A DNA stretch of 64,000 nt from the NCBI GenBank assembly GCA_030765055.1, contig CM060953.1:11703045-11767044 (forward strand). The letters run 5' to 3'. Positions 54,616 to 64,000 of this stretch are shown piece after piece; position 1 is the first letter of the stretch; each line of letters opens with the position of its first letter. Source of the stretch: Mantis religiosa. Lineage: Eukaryota > Arthropoda > Insecta > Mantodea > Mantidae. The notes beneath the pieces were generated by a model, which searched no databases, was not told where the DNA came from, and was given only the letters and a program-made list of their open reading frames with translations. The translations under genes and the position numbers were made by a program.

Positions 54616-55682
54616 ATTGTTGTTTGCAGCAGGATTAAAGTAACCTGAGATGGAGTGTAATGGTCTTTTTGTTTACACGGAATTTCCTAGTGATCTTTTT
54701 TCTCTAAAAAGTGATAAATTGGGTTCCCTACAGAGTTGACTTTAATCTACAGGAATCATTTACTTGTTTATAAAAATATTAATCTTAGAGGTTAATAATT
54801 CCCTTTTGGTGATTAATTGGGTTATATGTAGAGGTCAGTCAGTAAAGACACTTCGATGTTTATCCCAAAGACCTGGGCTTTGACTAATGACCACAAAAAT
54901 ATTCAGGAGATACACATAAACTTTGAGAGAACAAGCAGTGACGCTATAAGCCTCACATCGTGGGCAGTCATCACGTTTATCCCTTCGGTCCAGGTAAGGT
55001 GTGATGATTGCGATAAACAGACGCATGCGCCAATAGGATTAAAGGATTCCCAGCTACCGAAGCATTATAACAGAAAAGCAATTAGCCTTTCTTTCCACGG
55101 CAAGAAGAGATTGAAATAATTAGCCTGTTTTGGGAAGGGAGGAAATGGAAGGATAAAGCGAGAGAAAAACTTTTCCACCAAGTTTTGGGAAGGCAAGTTT
55201 CCAGAGTTGGATAGAGTTAATTAAGCAATTCGAGTGTTTCCATCTGGTATATCTCTATAGTCATACAGCGAGGCTTCATTTGAATAGGAAGCGAGATGAT
55301 GATGATGATGTCAAAGCCTTTAACTGAATTCCAATAAAGGTAACTTACTGTGGCTCATTTTCGCTGGATTTGTTACTTCCAGAAACCGAATTTGATAACA
55401 TAGTACGTCAATAAAAGTATTTAAATCAGTTCTGACGTGGACTAAAATATTCCTGCAATACGAAATAAGATTTTAAAAAGATCACTTTCAAATTAACCAC
55501 TTTCGCTTTACAATTGATTTATTCTGTATACAGAGAGCCTGGCGTTATGATTTCAATGACGGAAGTGTCTGCGAAGGCGAGTGTGGTGCTGCCGTTTGGA
55601 GGATTTGTGTAATGCTTGGCATAGCGGCGGCATTGTAGTCGCCTATACCTGTTGAGTAGGGTGGGGGAGCGGCGCTGCACTG
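54616..55682. other. No recognised gene
   Basis: Frames at 54,835-55,119 on both strands are unrecognised. Confidence 0.4.
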
Positions 55683-56935
55683 TTAAGGGTATGTATGACT
55701 GAAATTTTCAAATTCTGAACTAATAATGGAACTAATACTTTTTCAAATTTACACCATAGGTGTAGTATAATGTAAACATGTTACAACCTAAATTTAAACC
55801 ATTTTTCTCCAGCAGTTTAGAAATTATGATAAAGTTTGTATGTTTTTTGTTACGTCACTAAAAAAGTCCCTTGCGACAAAATATTTTGAATTTTGGTCTA
55901 ATATTTTAACCCTATGTTCATAATACACATAATTTTTGAAATTGCCCTGGGTTTTTCTGTGTCTCCTTTACTTTAGGTCACAAAATTTTTTTAATTTACA
56001 AATATTCTTTTTTTTTTGTCTAAAAAACTGTAAGTTTTGTGTTTGAAAATTAAAAATATATCCTTATATACATTTCACAATAAAACCTAGGGCAATTTCC
56101 ATTCTTCATGATATTCTGAACCTGTTTAGGAAATTTCATGAATGTAGTACAAAAACTGCATCGCAAGGAGCATTTTACAGGAAGAAAAATGCTGAAAATA
56201 TGAACATTGAGAAAACAGCGATTAAAGATTTGATTGCATAACTCACATTAAAATCCACCAGGCTGATAGGTTGGACCCTCAGATTTCTTTTTCCTCTCCT
56301 CTGTTGCTGCTTTTTCCGCCTTTTTCTTCTTTAGATGTTGCTTTTCTTCTGCACAACTTCGCTTCTTGCTTTGCAGGATACTAGTCTGATCTCGCTGCAC
56401 TGAAGTTTTCCTTGCTGAGTCTACTACACTTTCACCTCTGATATTTTGCTGCAGCTCCAATGACTTAAGACTACCCATGTTAAACTCACTGATGCTTTTA
56501 ATAACAGCAACATCCAATTTTTGTTTTGTTTTGATACTTCCTTTGGGCACTTATTCCATATGACATGATGCAAAGATTCATTGGCATTCTGTGTTTTTCC
56601 TGTTTTGCACCTCTCTAGTAATGTTGTAGAAGCCAGCCTCTGATATATTGGCAACATTTTAGGAACTATTTTGTCTGAAAGCCTTATTTTTCTTTTCTTG
56701 AATTGAAAATTTAAGAACGGAAAACAGACAAAGAATGTGGATGTAGGCAAAAGAGGGCGTGACTCTGACAGAGTTTAAAGGCCACCGACATTTAAATAAG
56801 CACTTAAAAGTGGCGTTCGGAGGCAAATTATGCATTTCTCACATTCGGGAATGTCTAAATTATTTTATAGAATTAAAATAAAAAAAGTCGTTATTTTCAC
56901 GATTTTCGTGAAATTTCAGTCATACATACCCTTAA
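55683..56935 (-). mobile_element. TTAA-bounded DNA transposon derivative, copy 2
   Basis: Starts TTAA then GGGTATGTATGACTGAAATT and ends AAATTTCAGTCATACATACC then C and TTAA. Sequence and length (1.25 kb) match 40,125-41,372 in inverse orientation. Confidence 0.9.
56248..56750 (-). pseudogene. C-terminal transposase remnant of TTAA copy 2
   Basis: The two minus frames together cover the same protein as copy 1: DKIVPKMLPIYQRLASTTLL, TQNANESLHHVIWNKCPKEV, then after a frameshift FNMGSLKSLELQQNIRGESV and the Lys-rich end closing GPTYQPGGF. The frameshift near 56,530 separates NES-IW from the rest. The Lys-rich end is strongly conserved between copies. Confidence 0.65.
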
Positions 56936-57199
56936 ACCTATTTAGGTTAGGAACCAATAGGACAACCTCACGGATCTCGCCTGGGTTCCAAGACACATGT
57001 GCAAACGCTCCAAAGTCATAATTTCAACCCGCAGGTCTCCTTGTAAAGACTGTATAGTCAACGCGAGTTCAGTTGACGAACCCTTATAATCGTCTTACAA
57101 CACCGGCCCTCCTTCTCGCAGTCCTTTCTGCAATGTTGCCACCTTTCCCAATACGTCATGGGTATCGTACGAGGTTTCGTCTAAATAAATTATCTTATG

Positions 57200-57530
57200 T
57201 CCGTTACTGCGAAACTTCCTTAGTTTTGACAAACACAATTTTACTGGATTCCATAATAACCCTTATCTTACTCAAAGTGCGGTATTTGAAACCCAGCTCC
57301 GTTAGGAGACCGCGCAAAGTGCAGTGCCCATAAGGAAAATCACAAATTTCTTGCAAATGTGCAACCAATTCGTCTAAGGTGGGCGCTCTCACTTTTGCAT
57401 AGAATCTATAAATTTCTCGGCGAATTAAATCGCATGTGGAATTATCTACTTTAGAGAAACGTTTCCTTTTGTTTTCACACTTGATCGCCGTCTTTGGTAT
57501 TCCTTTCGTCACAATATTTCTTACTGTATT
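57200..57530 (-). pseudogene. Tc1-like transposase N-terminal fragment
   Basis: 102-aa minus frame: VDNSTCDLIRREIYRFYAKV, RAPTLDELVAHLQEICDFPY, then HCTLRGLLTELGFKYRTLSK. This is the HTH region of the same insect Tc1-like family as 49,580-50,711 (there FYSTEKQRPTLKKVLMK). It ends before the catalytic domain, so it is a fragment. Confidence 0.65.
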
Positions 57531-58090
57531 TCTGTGAATACCCAGAATTCACCATCAGGTTCATTGCATGACCCCTTACCAAGATTATCTGTCAGTACAT
57601 ATTTATATGTGTTCAAAACAAACGCTTGAATTTGCTTAGAAACAGTTCCCGTTATAACTTTGTTTTTTGAGGCTTTTCCAGTAACATAACTCGGCCCAGT
57701 TATTCACACTATTGTCTTCACTTTGATTATGTTCAGTTGACTGAAAGTTATCTACTACTTCATTTGCATTTACCACTGCATTACCCTCCCACGGTCTCCA
57801 CATCGTAACACACAACGAATTTCTGCACGTAATGTAACAGATCAACTGGAAGTCGGAATTTTGACAACTGAGACTCCACGTGGAGTAAACATACGACCGT
57901 CATTTCCGGAAAATCAGGGTTGCTATTGGTCCTCAACGACAGTGTTCTATTTCTGAAGTGTGGAGATAGATTTATGACGGTTATTAGTGGGCGGGAGGCT
58001 CAGTTTCTTTTGTGAGACAACTGCACTCGCGTTGACTAGACAGACTTTAGGCATAGTGAGGAATCATCTCCACTTCTACTTCACTCTAGA
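57531..58090. other. No recognised gene
   Basis: Frame 57,636-57,845 (minus) may be a degraded continuation of the Tc1-like element but shows no motif. Confidence 0.35.
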
Positions 58091-58093
58091 CCG

Positions 58094-58222
58094 AAGGAAG
58101 GAAGGAAGGAAGGAGGGAGGGAGGGAGGGAAGGAAGGAAGGAAGGAAGGAAGGAAGGAAGGAAGGAAGGAAGGAAGGAAGGAAGGAAGGAAGGAAGGAAG
58201 GAAGGAAGGAAGGAAGGAAGGA
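58094..58222 (+). repeat. (GGAA)n microsatellite
   Basis: About 129 bp of GGAA with a few GGGA units near the left end. Confidence 0.97.
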
Positions 58223-58329
58223 ACAAATCTGATGTATAACTTCCACGCCGTTTTCTCTGCGCCTTTTTCAATGAAGAATTTTTATAAATTCCTATTGTTC
58301 TAAGTAGTTTGGACAGAAATGGACAGGTG

Positions 58330-58500
58330 GAGGCAGACTGAGAAAATTGTCATAACCAGGATTTAACCAACGACATCACGGACACTGTTTGCTCTAACCA
58401 TTGAGCTACACTGCCTACTTGCCAGTAGAACATTAAATGCCTCAAATGATTCACATTTTCCCGGTTTACCACTAGGAGTTCTCAAATAGATAAAGAGGTA
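58330..58500 (-). repeat. SINE E fragment
   Basis: CTCTAACCATTGAGCTACAC (complement of the A-box region), preceded by a degraded B box and followed by CGGTTTACCACTAGGAGTTC, the junction into a satellite E unit. Diverged single copy. Confidence 0.7.
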
Positions 58501-59029
58501 CATACCTTTAGTGCCAACTTACCCTGATCTAAGGGAAGCCGGAGGAAACGGATAACCATTTCGAAAGTCTTTCACAAAAATCAATTTTTCACGTAAATAT
58601 GGAAGCTTTCGCCTCATTCTAAAGCCTGGACATTCTAGATTGTGTATGTATCCAACAGTACCCATGTGGCAACTAAGGCCTTCAGGATAACCTCGCCCAG
58701 CACGTAATGACCGCACCCATTTCTTAGGTGGAGGCACCCAGAGGGCGGTGGTCATTACCTGCAATAACAAGGTGATAACGAAGATGACGGTGAGGCGAGT
58801 AGACCTAAAGTGTATACCGTGGACTCCAAACCATGTTGGGCATAGGGGACACTTAACATGAGCTAGACAGAGCTGAAGGCGCGGATAGGACCGACTTAAA
58901 ATCCACAGCCTAAAGCCGGGAATCAAACTCGGGACAACTAACATGAGAATCGCGAACGAAACTCCTGGGCTACCCAAACGCCCTTCTAGCTTATGTCAAC
59001 CGCTAAATTTTTTGATGAAGAAATTTCTG
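58501..59029. other. No recognised gene
   Basis: The 152-aa minus frame (58,519-58,977) shows no domain that I know; moderately GC-rich. Confidence 0.35.
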
Positions 59030-59600
59030 TATATTTCCCTTCTCATTTTTATTCCTAGCGGAAACTAATCCTAATCACCCGCAATTGGAGGATGAATAGC
59101 GAACAAATCGCAAAGGAAAGAAAAACAGTGGGTTTTAGTACACAATGTAATCATGAGAACAAAATAACACATTTCTACACTTCATATCTTTATGTATCTC
59201 ACACACATTTTACACATGAATTGCTTCTTTCCCACAGTGCCAGCCCACACAGGTTTCGCGTAACAATTCTCCATTCTTCTCAACTCATTTGAGCATCATT
59301 TCACCCATCTCGTTCATCGTCCGAAATAAATTAACATTGGAGAATGTATCCGCTCGCGCACTGTATTAACAGTATTTATTTTTATCAGTTTGCAGCACTG
59401 ATTAAGTAACTCCAATAACAAGGAGGATTATGGATGTAAGAAAGTCTGTATTTTCTTATTGTATAAGTTTCTGGAGCAATTTCAATACATATTCTTTATA
59501 AATCAATGTTAAACGAAGTTAAAAAATAACAAAAGAGCAGAAATGAAGCGATGACATACCTCGTTTCCGTAAAAGAAGGTCGATTTGTCACTTAGACTGA

Positions 59601-60978
59601 CCAACACCAACTTCAATACTCAGACCATAATACGAGAATCGATTGTAGGAAAAATGGCGGCGCTCGTGGCCCAGCTTGTTATGTTGTGGTTATATCTACA
59701 GAGTAAAGTGTGTGTTTACTTTGATTGGGTGTTTGAAGAATTAATGTAATTCATATTACAGTGGCAATTAGTGACTAACGAGTTAGTTCATAGTTAAGTA
59801 TTTGACATAAAGTGATAACGTTTACCTAAATATATACTGTGAAGTATTGTCGAAATGCATCGTTGTTGTGTTCCCAGCTGCAATCTAATTATGGTAGTGT
59901 ACCTCACACGACATTTAAATTTCCGAAGGTAAAATCGTAATGGGATAAGTGGACCAGGAACATACATCGTAAAGATTTTAAAGTAAATGAAAAAACTGTA
60001 GTTTGTATTCATCATTTTGAACAGTGCTTTAAGGTTAAGGAAGACATATTTCCCGTAAATGATGGTGAACTAATTCGTGCCCTTCGAAAAGTACAAAAAT
60101 TAATACATGATGCCTACCCCACGATTTTTAAGAATCAGCCATCCTATCACACATTAAAGCTCAACCAGAAAATACGAAATCCTGAAGAATGCATCCAAGA
60201 CATTTTACAGAGAGTGAAGATAATTTTAATATTTGGTGTGCACAAGATGTTATTGACAGTTTTGAGTCCTTAAAAACCGAAGTGGTGAGGAGATTTTAAC
60301 CCATTGATAGGCATTATTAAAGACGATTAGTTACGTTCTTTTCAATAACATTCAAGATCCCAGCTTCACTGATGTTCCTTCACTTAATAAGTTACAAAGT
60401 ATTTCATAACCTAGAAGAAATATTATGAGACTACCAGTGGAACATTTTAAATGAATCTTGCAGTGTGAGGGAACTTGACACCTTCAAACGTGACAATTGG
60501 AGTAAACTGGACAATCTGGTGAGTTCTCTTAAATATTATAGTATAAGCAGTATGTCCTTGCCAGAAAAGGTTACCATGTAAACAATATAAAAGAAACTTT
60601 AGTACTTGCTACAGACGATAGGATGATACAGTCCAATAAGATAAAGTTTGCTGTGTTTAATGCTTATGAGTTGTCATACCTTATAAATTAAATTTTGATT
60701 GGAAGTATAAGGTGGAAAATGCATAGTACTGGTCGTGCTACTATATAATGTTACAAGCTCTTAGGATTTGTCATGATGCTCTTTATTTATGTTATTACAC
60801 ATTTTAGTTGAAAGTATAAAGTGATAAATGCTTAGGAGTTACCTCGCTGCTCCGTAATATGGATTATATTATGTCCATTGTGTATAGTTTCCTATTCTAC
60901 GTAACCAGAGTCGCTGGGCTTCGACGGGCGCCATCTTGGAATCTGTATTATGGTCTGAGTATTGGATTTGGTGTTGGA
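59601..60978 (+). mobile_element. THAP-domain DNA transposon, degraded
   Basis: Terminal inverted repeats: CCAACACCAACTTCAATACT at 59,601 and AGTATTGGATTTGGTGTTGG ending at 60,978, extending inward through CAGACCATAATAC / GTATTATGGTCTG. Inner inverted blocks with ATGGCGGCGC and GCGCCATCTT follow. The flanks TCAGT/GTCAGT (read inversely) suggest a short target duplication. The empty site is near 42,855. It carries a THAP protein remnant. Confidence 0.85.
59854..60540 (+). pseudogene. THAP zinc-finger transposase remnant
   Basis: Start MHRCCVPSC. A frameshift follows, then NYGSVPHTTFKFPK, a stop, WDKWTRNIHRKDF and TVVCIHHFE. This is the C-X2-4-C ... C-X2-H pattern of THAP domains with the expected Pro and Phe-X-Phe-P positions. 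Later fragments, RHFTESEDNFNIW and SVRELDTFKRDNWSKLDNL, fit the linker of THAP transposases (P-element-like). The RNase-H part is missing. THAP domains bind transposon ends. Confidence 0.75.
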
Positions 60979-61084
60979 CTGACGAAACACGATCGCATTA
61001 CACAGTCAACTGTCTCAGGTAGTTAACTTCTTAGTTCAAACAAAACAATACACTAGCGCCACCTAAGGAACAGGTTTTGACAAA

Positions 61085-61290
61085 CTAATCCACTTGTTTA
61101 TGAGAACTCCTAGAGGTTTACCGGGAAAAACACCAGTCAGTTGAGGAATTTAATGTTATGCCGGCACGTTGGCCATAGTAGCTCAATGGTTAAAGTGGCT
61201 GGACGGAGACCAGAAGATCCGTGGTTCAAATCCCGGCTATGACATTGAATTTTTCAGCCTGACTCTATCTTTCCGTATGTAATATGTTTT
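61085..61290 (+). mobile_element. SINE E single unit (5' part)
   Basis: Begins with the end of a 90-bp unit (TTATGAGAACTCCTAGAGG), then CACGTTGGCCATAGTAGCTC, A box TAGCTCAATGG, B box GGTTCAAATCC, and a tail ending in CTGACTCTATC. A cleaner tRNA-like fold than the array copies (CTGG/CCAG anticodon stem). Confidence 0.82.
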
Positions 61291-62224
61291 AACTAATAAC
61301 TAACGGTAAAACTTTGTTTTTCAAAATTTAAAAATACCACTGCATAATCTAACATTTAGAAGGAAAAAAAAAACAACTTTACTTATTTGAATGGCCGAAA
61401 TGCTAATTCCGTGATTGAAAATAACATGTGCTTGACTCATATTGCATAAAAGCATCGGTTTATGTTAAAGCTTTACATTTTGGGAACAAACGGTACCCGT
61501 TTCCCTTCATTTGTCATGCAGAAGACGGCGCCACAAAATGCTCTTTAGGCACGCAACAAAGACCGTCGTCCAAAAGAGCCATGGTTGACATGTAAACAGT
61601 TGAGAGTTGTGACGGAATATTCTGAACAGAACCTTCATTTCCCTCCATGTCACGGGATTGCATAAAAAATCGTCTCTGTGTGGCAACAGACAGTGCACAT
61701 CATCAATCCTTCAACCTACATAGCATACAAACAGGCCAGCACTGAGGGAGCTTCTTTATATTCCATGATACAAGTCCAGAGGGAAGTGAATATTATTCAT
61801 AGACAGTGTGATGGCCGACTGAGAGCCACAAATAGAGGTAAGTCATCTTTACACACAGACTGGTTATACCACACATACGCTAATGCTGGACTCAGTGTAG
61901 AATTGTACAGTAGTACCGTCTCTCACTTTCCGAACTGGGCTACACACCAAATATCCTACATGCATCTTCCAAAGATGTGACAGAAACATTTTCAAGAACA
62001 GGTATATATGTTTAAGGTACTTTTATGACAAATCAAAGGTATGGCTTGAATTTTCAGGAAGTATCCTCAGAATACCTTTTCATTCTGGATATTTTCTGCA
62101 TTACCAGTAAACCTTAAGAGACACAAAATATCTCAAATCACTAAAAATTTAGCGCCCTTAGAACATACAATCTATGGGCGTATACATTGTTAAATAGACG
62201 ATTACAGAATCTGCCGCGAGAAAT
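61291..62224. other. No recognised gene
   Basis: Frames at 61,507-61,698 (minus) and 61,678-61,980 (plus, 100 aa) have no motif that I can identify. Confidence 0.35.
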
Positions 62225-62985
62225 TAACGTACGTGGAAACGTAGTCAGACTGAAAAATTCAATGCCATAGCCAGGATATGAACCACGGATCTTCTGGTCT
62301 CCGTCCAGCCGCTCTAACCATTGAGCTATTATGGCCAACATGCCGATATCACATTAAATTCTCCAACTGACTCGTGTTTTTTCAAGGTAAACCACTTATG
62401 AGTTCTCATAAACACATGAGACAACTATCTTAATGGCGACTTACTGTACTGTAAGTACTTTAAGACCCGGGCTTTATAGTAAACCACTATTAGGTACAAT
62501 TAATGGAAATTAATTGTTCTTTCACACTAGCCGTGTGTAGGCTAAATTGTGGAAACGTAGAGCCAGACTGAAAAATTCACTGCCATAGCCGGAAATTTGA
62601 ACCACGCATCTTCTGGTCTCCGTCCAGCCGCTCTAACCCTTGAGCTATGGCCAACATGTCGACGTGACATTAAATTCTCCAACTGACTCGTGTTTTTCGC
62701 GGTAAACCACTAGGTGTTCTGACAAACACATGAAACAACTACCTTAATGGCGACTTCCAACATGTAAGGCCCGGGCTATAGTTAACCACTATTAGGTCAA
62801 TTTATGGAAATTAATTGCTCTTTCGCACTAGCCGTGTGTAGGACGCACTATGAAAGTGGGTAGAGCCAGACTGAAAAATTCAATGCCATAGCTGGAATTT
62901 GAACCATGAATCATCTGGTCTCCCTCCAGCCCCTCTAACCATTGAGCTACTATGGCCAACGTGCCGATATGATATTGAGGTAATG
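62225..62985 (-). mobile_element. SINE E tandem trimer
   Basis: Three minus-strand tRNA-like heads at about 62,260-62,341, 62,577-62,656 and 62,880-62,961, spaced about 310 bp. Between heads lies exactly one satellite E-type unit (CTTTAAGACCCGGGC complement) plus the conserved AATTTAATGTC / GAGTCAGTTGGAGAAT linkers. It therefore shows the ancestral unit: tail, head, linker and one 90-bp segment. Confidence 0.85.
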
Positions 62986-62990
62986 ACGTG

Positions 62991-63515
62991 CCATTATGGG
63001 TCCGTAGGGGAGGAAATCAGTCCCCTTCAGCTGCCGTGGTGCGGGCGCTGCGGACCCTTGGCACTCGTGGTACCACGACGTTACGAAAGGTACCTCGAGC
63101 CCAACATTTGAGCCCTTCCCGAAGGGGAGTTGTTTGGATTGGGTTGGGCTCGACGGTGCAGTGGTTCCAGATACTCGTCTCGGGACGGAGCTGAGGGAAG
63201 CCATACTATTCCCTCGTACTAGCCAGTAGAAGGTGTGCTAACCTACCACGCGGCCCCACCGAAGTCATATCGGTAGCTTTCCCATTTTGGAGTTGGCGCG
63301 CGTAAGAAACGTATCCACGTCCATCCCGTCTGGTCCACAAGACCAGAATCCACAGGCTTGTTAGTCTCTAGGTCTTGCCCTGTGTAAAGAGCCTTGGACG
63401 CACCGGGCGCCCTTTTGGGACAGCTCAGTAACTCCCTGGTAGAAGGAGGCCTGGGTCCGTGGTTCTACGGGTCCAGGACTAATGGGAGTACAACCTCTGC
63501 ACTTAAGTGTATAAA
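62991..63515 (+). mobile_element. GC-rich retroposon-like unit, complete copy
   Basis: Starts GGGTCCGTAGGGGAGG and ends CAACCTCTGCACTTAAGTGT. The same unit in minus orientation is at 47,981-50,947, and a second copy follows directly at 63,516. No clear polymerase III boxes or coding frame were recognised; frames here are GC-rich artefacts. Class unknown. Confidence 0.65.
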
Positions 63516-64000
63516 GGGTCCGTAGGGGAGGAGATCCGTCCCCTTTAGCTGCCGTGGTGCGGGCGCTGCGGACCTTTAGCACTCGTGGTACTTCCTACCT
63601 TACGAAAGGTACCTCGGGCTCAACATTCGAGCACGTCCCGATGCAGAGTTGTTGGGTTTGGGTTGGTCTCGAGCAAGCAGTATGTTCCCGACACCTGTGG
63701 GAGATTGGATACCTCGGGCAGGACTCAGACAACCAGAGGGGGTGGATGGTTGCCTAAGAAGTCCCGGTACTAGCCTGGAAAGTGTGATATATCAACAAGC
63801 GGCCGCACCGAGGTTATTCGACAGTCTTCCCTACGGAGTTGACGCGCCTAAGTGGCGTATCCACTTCCACCCGTCTTGAAGTTATTGTCGTTGGCGATAG
63901 GGCTTTTAGACTCTTAGGTATTTGCCCAGGGAAAAAACCCCGGAGTCCTCCATCGTCTCCCGGGTATTAGAGGCCGGCGTCTTCGGAAGTTTGAAGTAGA
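63516..64000 (+). mobile_element. GC-rich unit, second tandem copy (cut by window edge)
   Basis: Restarts with GGGTCCGTAGGGGAGG. It runs through TACGAAAGGTACCTCGGGCT and GAAGTCCCGGTACTAGCC, matching the first copy with substitutions, and leaves the window at 64,000. Confidence 0.7.

Larger units (their letters stand above)
59030..61080. repeat. Dispersed repeat R, copy interrupted by a THAP element
   Basis: 59,030-59,600 and 60,979-61,080 together match 42,610-43,345 in inverse orientation (for example AATCATGAGAACAAAATAAC at 59,150, and CAACTGTCTCAGGTAGTTAA at 61,007). 59,290-59,345 (TTCATCGTCCGAAATAAATT) is close to the satellite A core TTCATCGTCCGATATGACTT. Confidence 0.78.

Noticed and set aside
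57987..58271. Arg/Lys/Glu-Gly and Phe-Leu-Pro-Ser repeat proteins
   Set aside because: Translations of the (GGAA)n tract.
58519..58977. 152-aa minus-strand frame as a host gene
   Set aside because: Longest frame of its region, but no motif or codon pattern that I recognise and no sister copy. Evidence insufficient.
62899..63879. Several overlapping frames of 60-85 aa in GC-rich DNA
   Set aside because: Stop-poor because of composition. They are not conserved in frame between the two tandem units or the minus copy at 47,981-50,947.

Overview
The window looks like intergenic, repeat-dominated chromosomal DNA from a large insect genome. A polyneopteran (cockroach or termite-like) source is my inference from the mix of element families and is not proven. 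I found no intact host protein-coding gene. The recognisable content is two U2 snRNA-like sequences, five tandem satellites (A to E), several tRNA-derived SINE-like families, and remnants of many transposons: mariner, other Tc1-like DDE elements, two hAT families, a TTAA-flanked family, a THAP-domain element, Penelope-like elements (PLEs) and LINEs. Almost every coding remnant is truncated, frameshifted or internally deleted.

Layout. 1-2.6 kb is satellite A, a U2 copy (minus) and a mariner HTH remnant. The same trio recurs in inverse order at 21.3-24.2 kb, so the two are arms of an inverted duplication with an 18.7 kb spacer. 2.6-15.4 kb holds three deletion derivatives of one mariner, three PLE copies with inverted terminal arms, satellite C, a DDE transposase remnant and a SINE. 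15.4-21.3 kb holds satellites B and D and another DDE remnant. 24.2-34 kb holds a repeated protein of unknown class, LINE fragments, and a DDE element split by a LINE that carries a long purine microsatellite. 34-36.7 kb is a mariner cut by a SINE, next to a short hAT element. 36.7-43.9 kb is mostly unrecognised apart from a TTAA-bounded element.

43.9-51.6 kb is the most informative part. One decayed hAT transposase gene (minus) is interrupted by a 3.2 kb SINE/satellite E array with a 13-bp target duplication, and by a GC-rich unit with a 14-bp target duplication. The GC-rich unit is itself interrupted by a second hAT (8-bp duplication) and a Tc1-like element (TA duplication). 52.8-54.6 kb has satellites A and B side by side. 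55.7-56.9 kb is a second TTAA element. 59-61 kb is a THAP element whose empty target site exists as a paralogue near 42.85 kb. 61-64 kb holds SINE multimers and tandem GC-rich units.

The genes do not form a pathway. The story is nested insertion and the birth of satellites from mobile-element parts: satellite E from a tRNA-derived SINE, satellite D from a pogo/Tigger-like transposase C-terminus, and satellite A linked to a tRNA-like head and a dispersed repeat.
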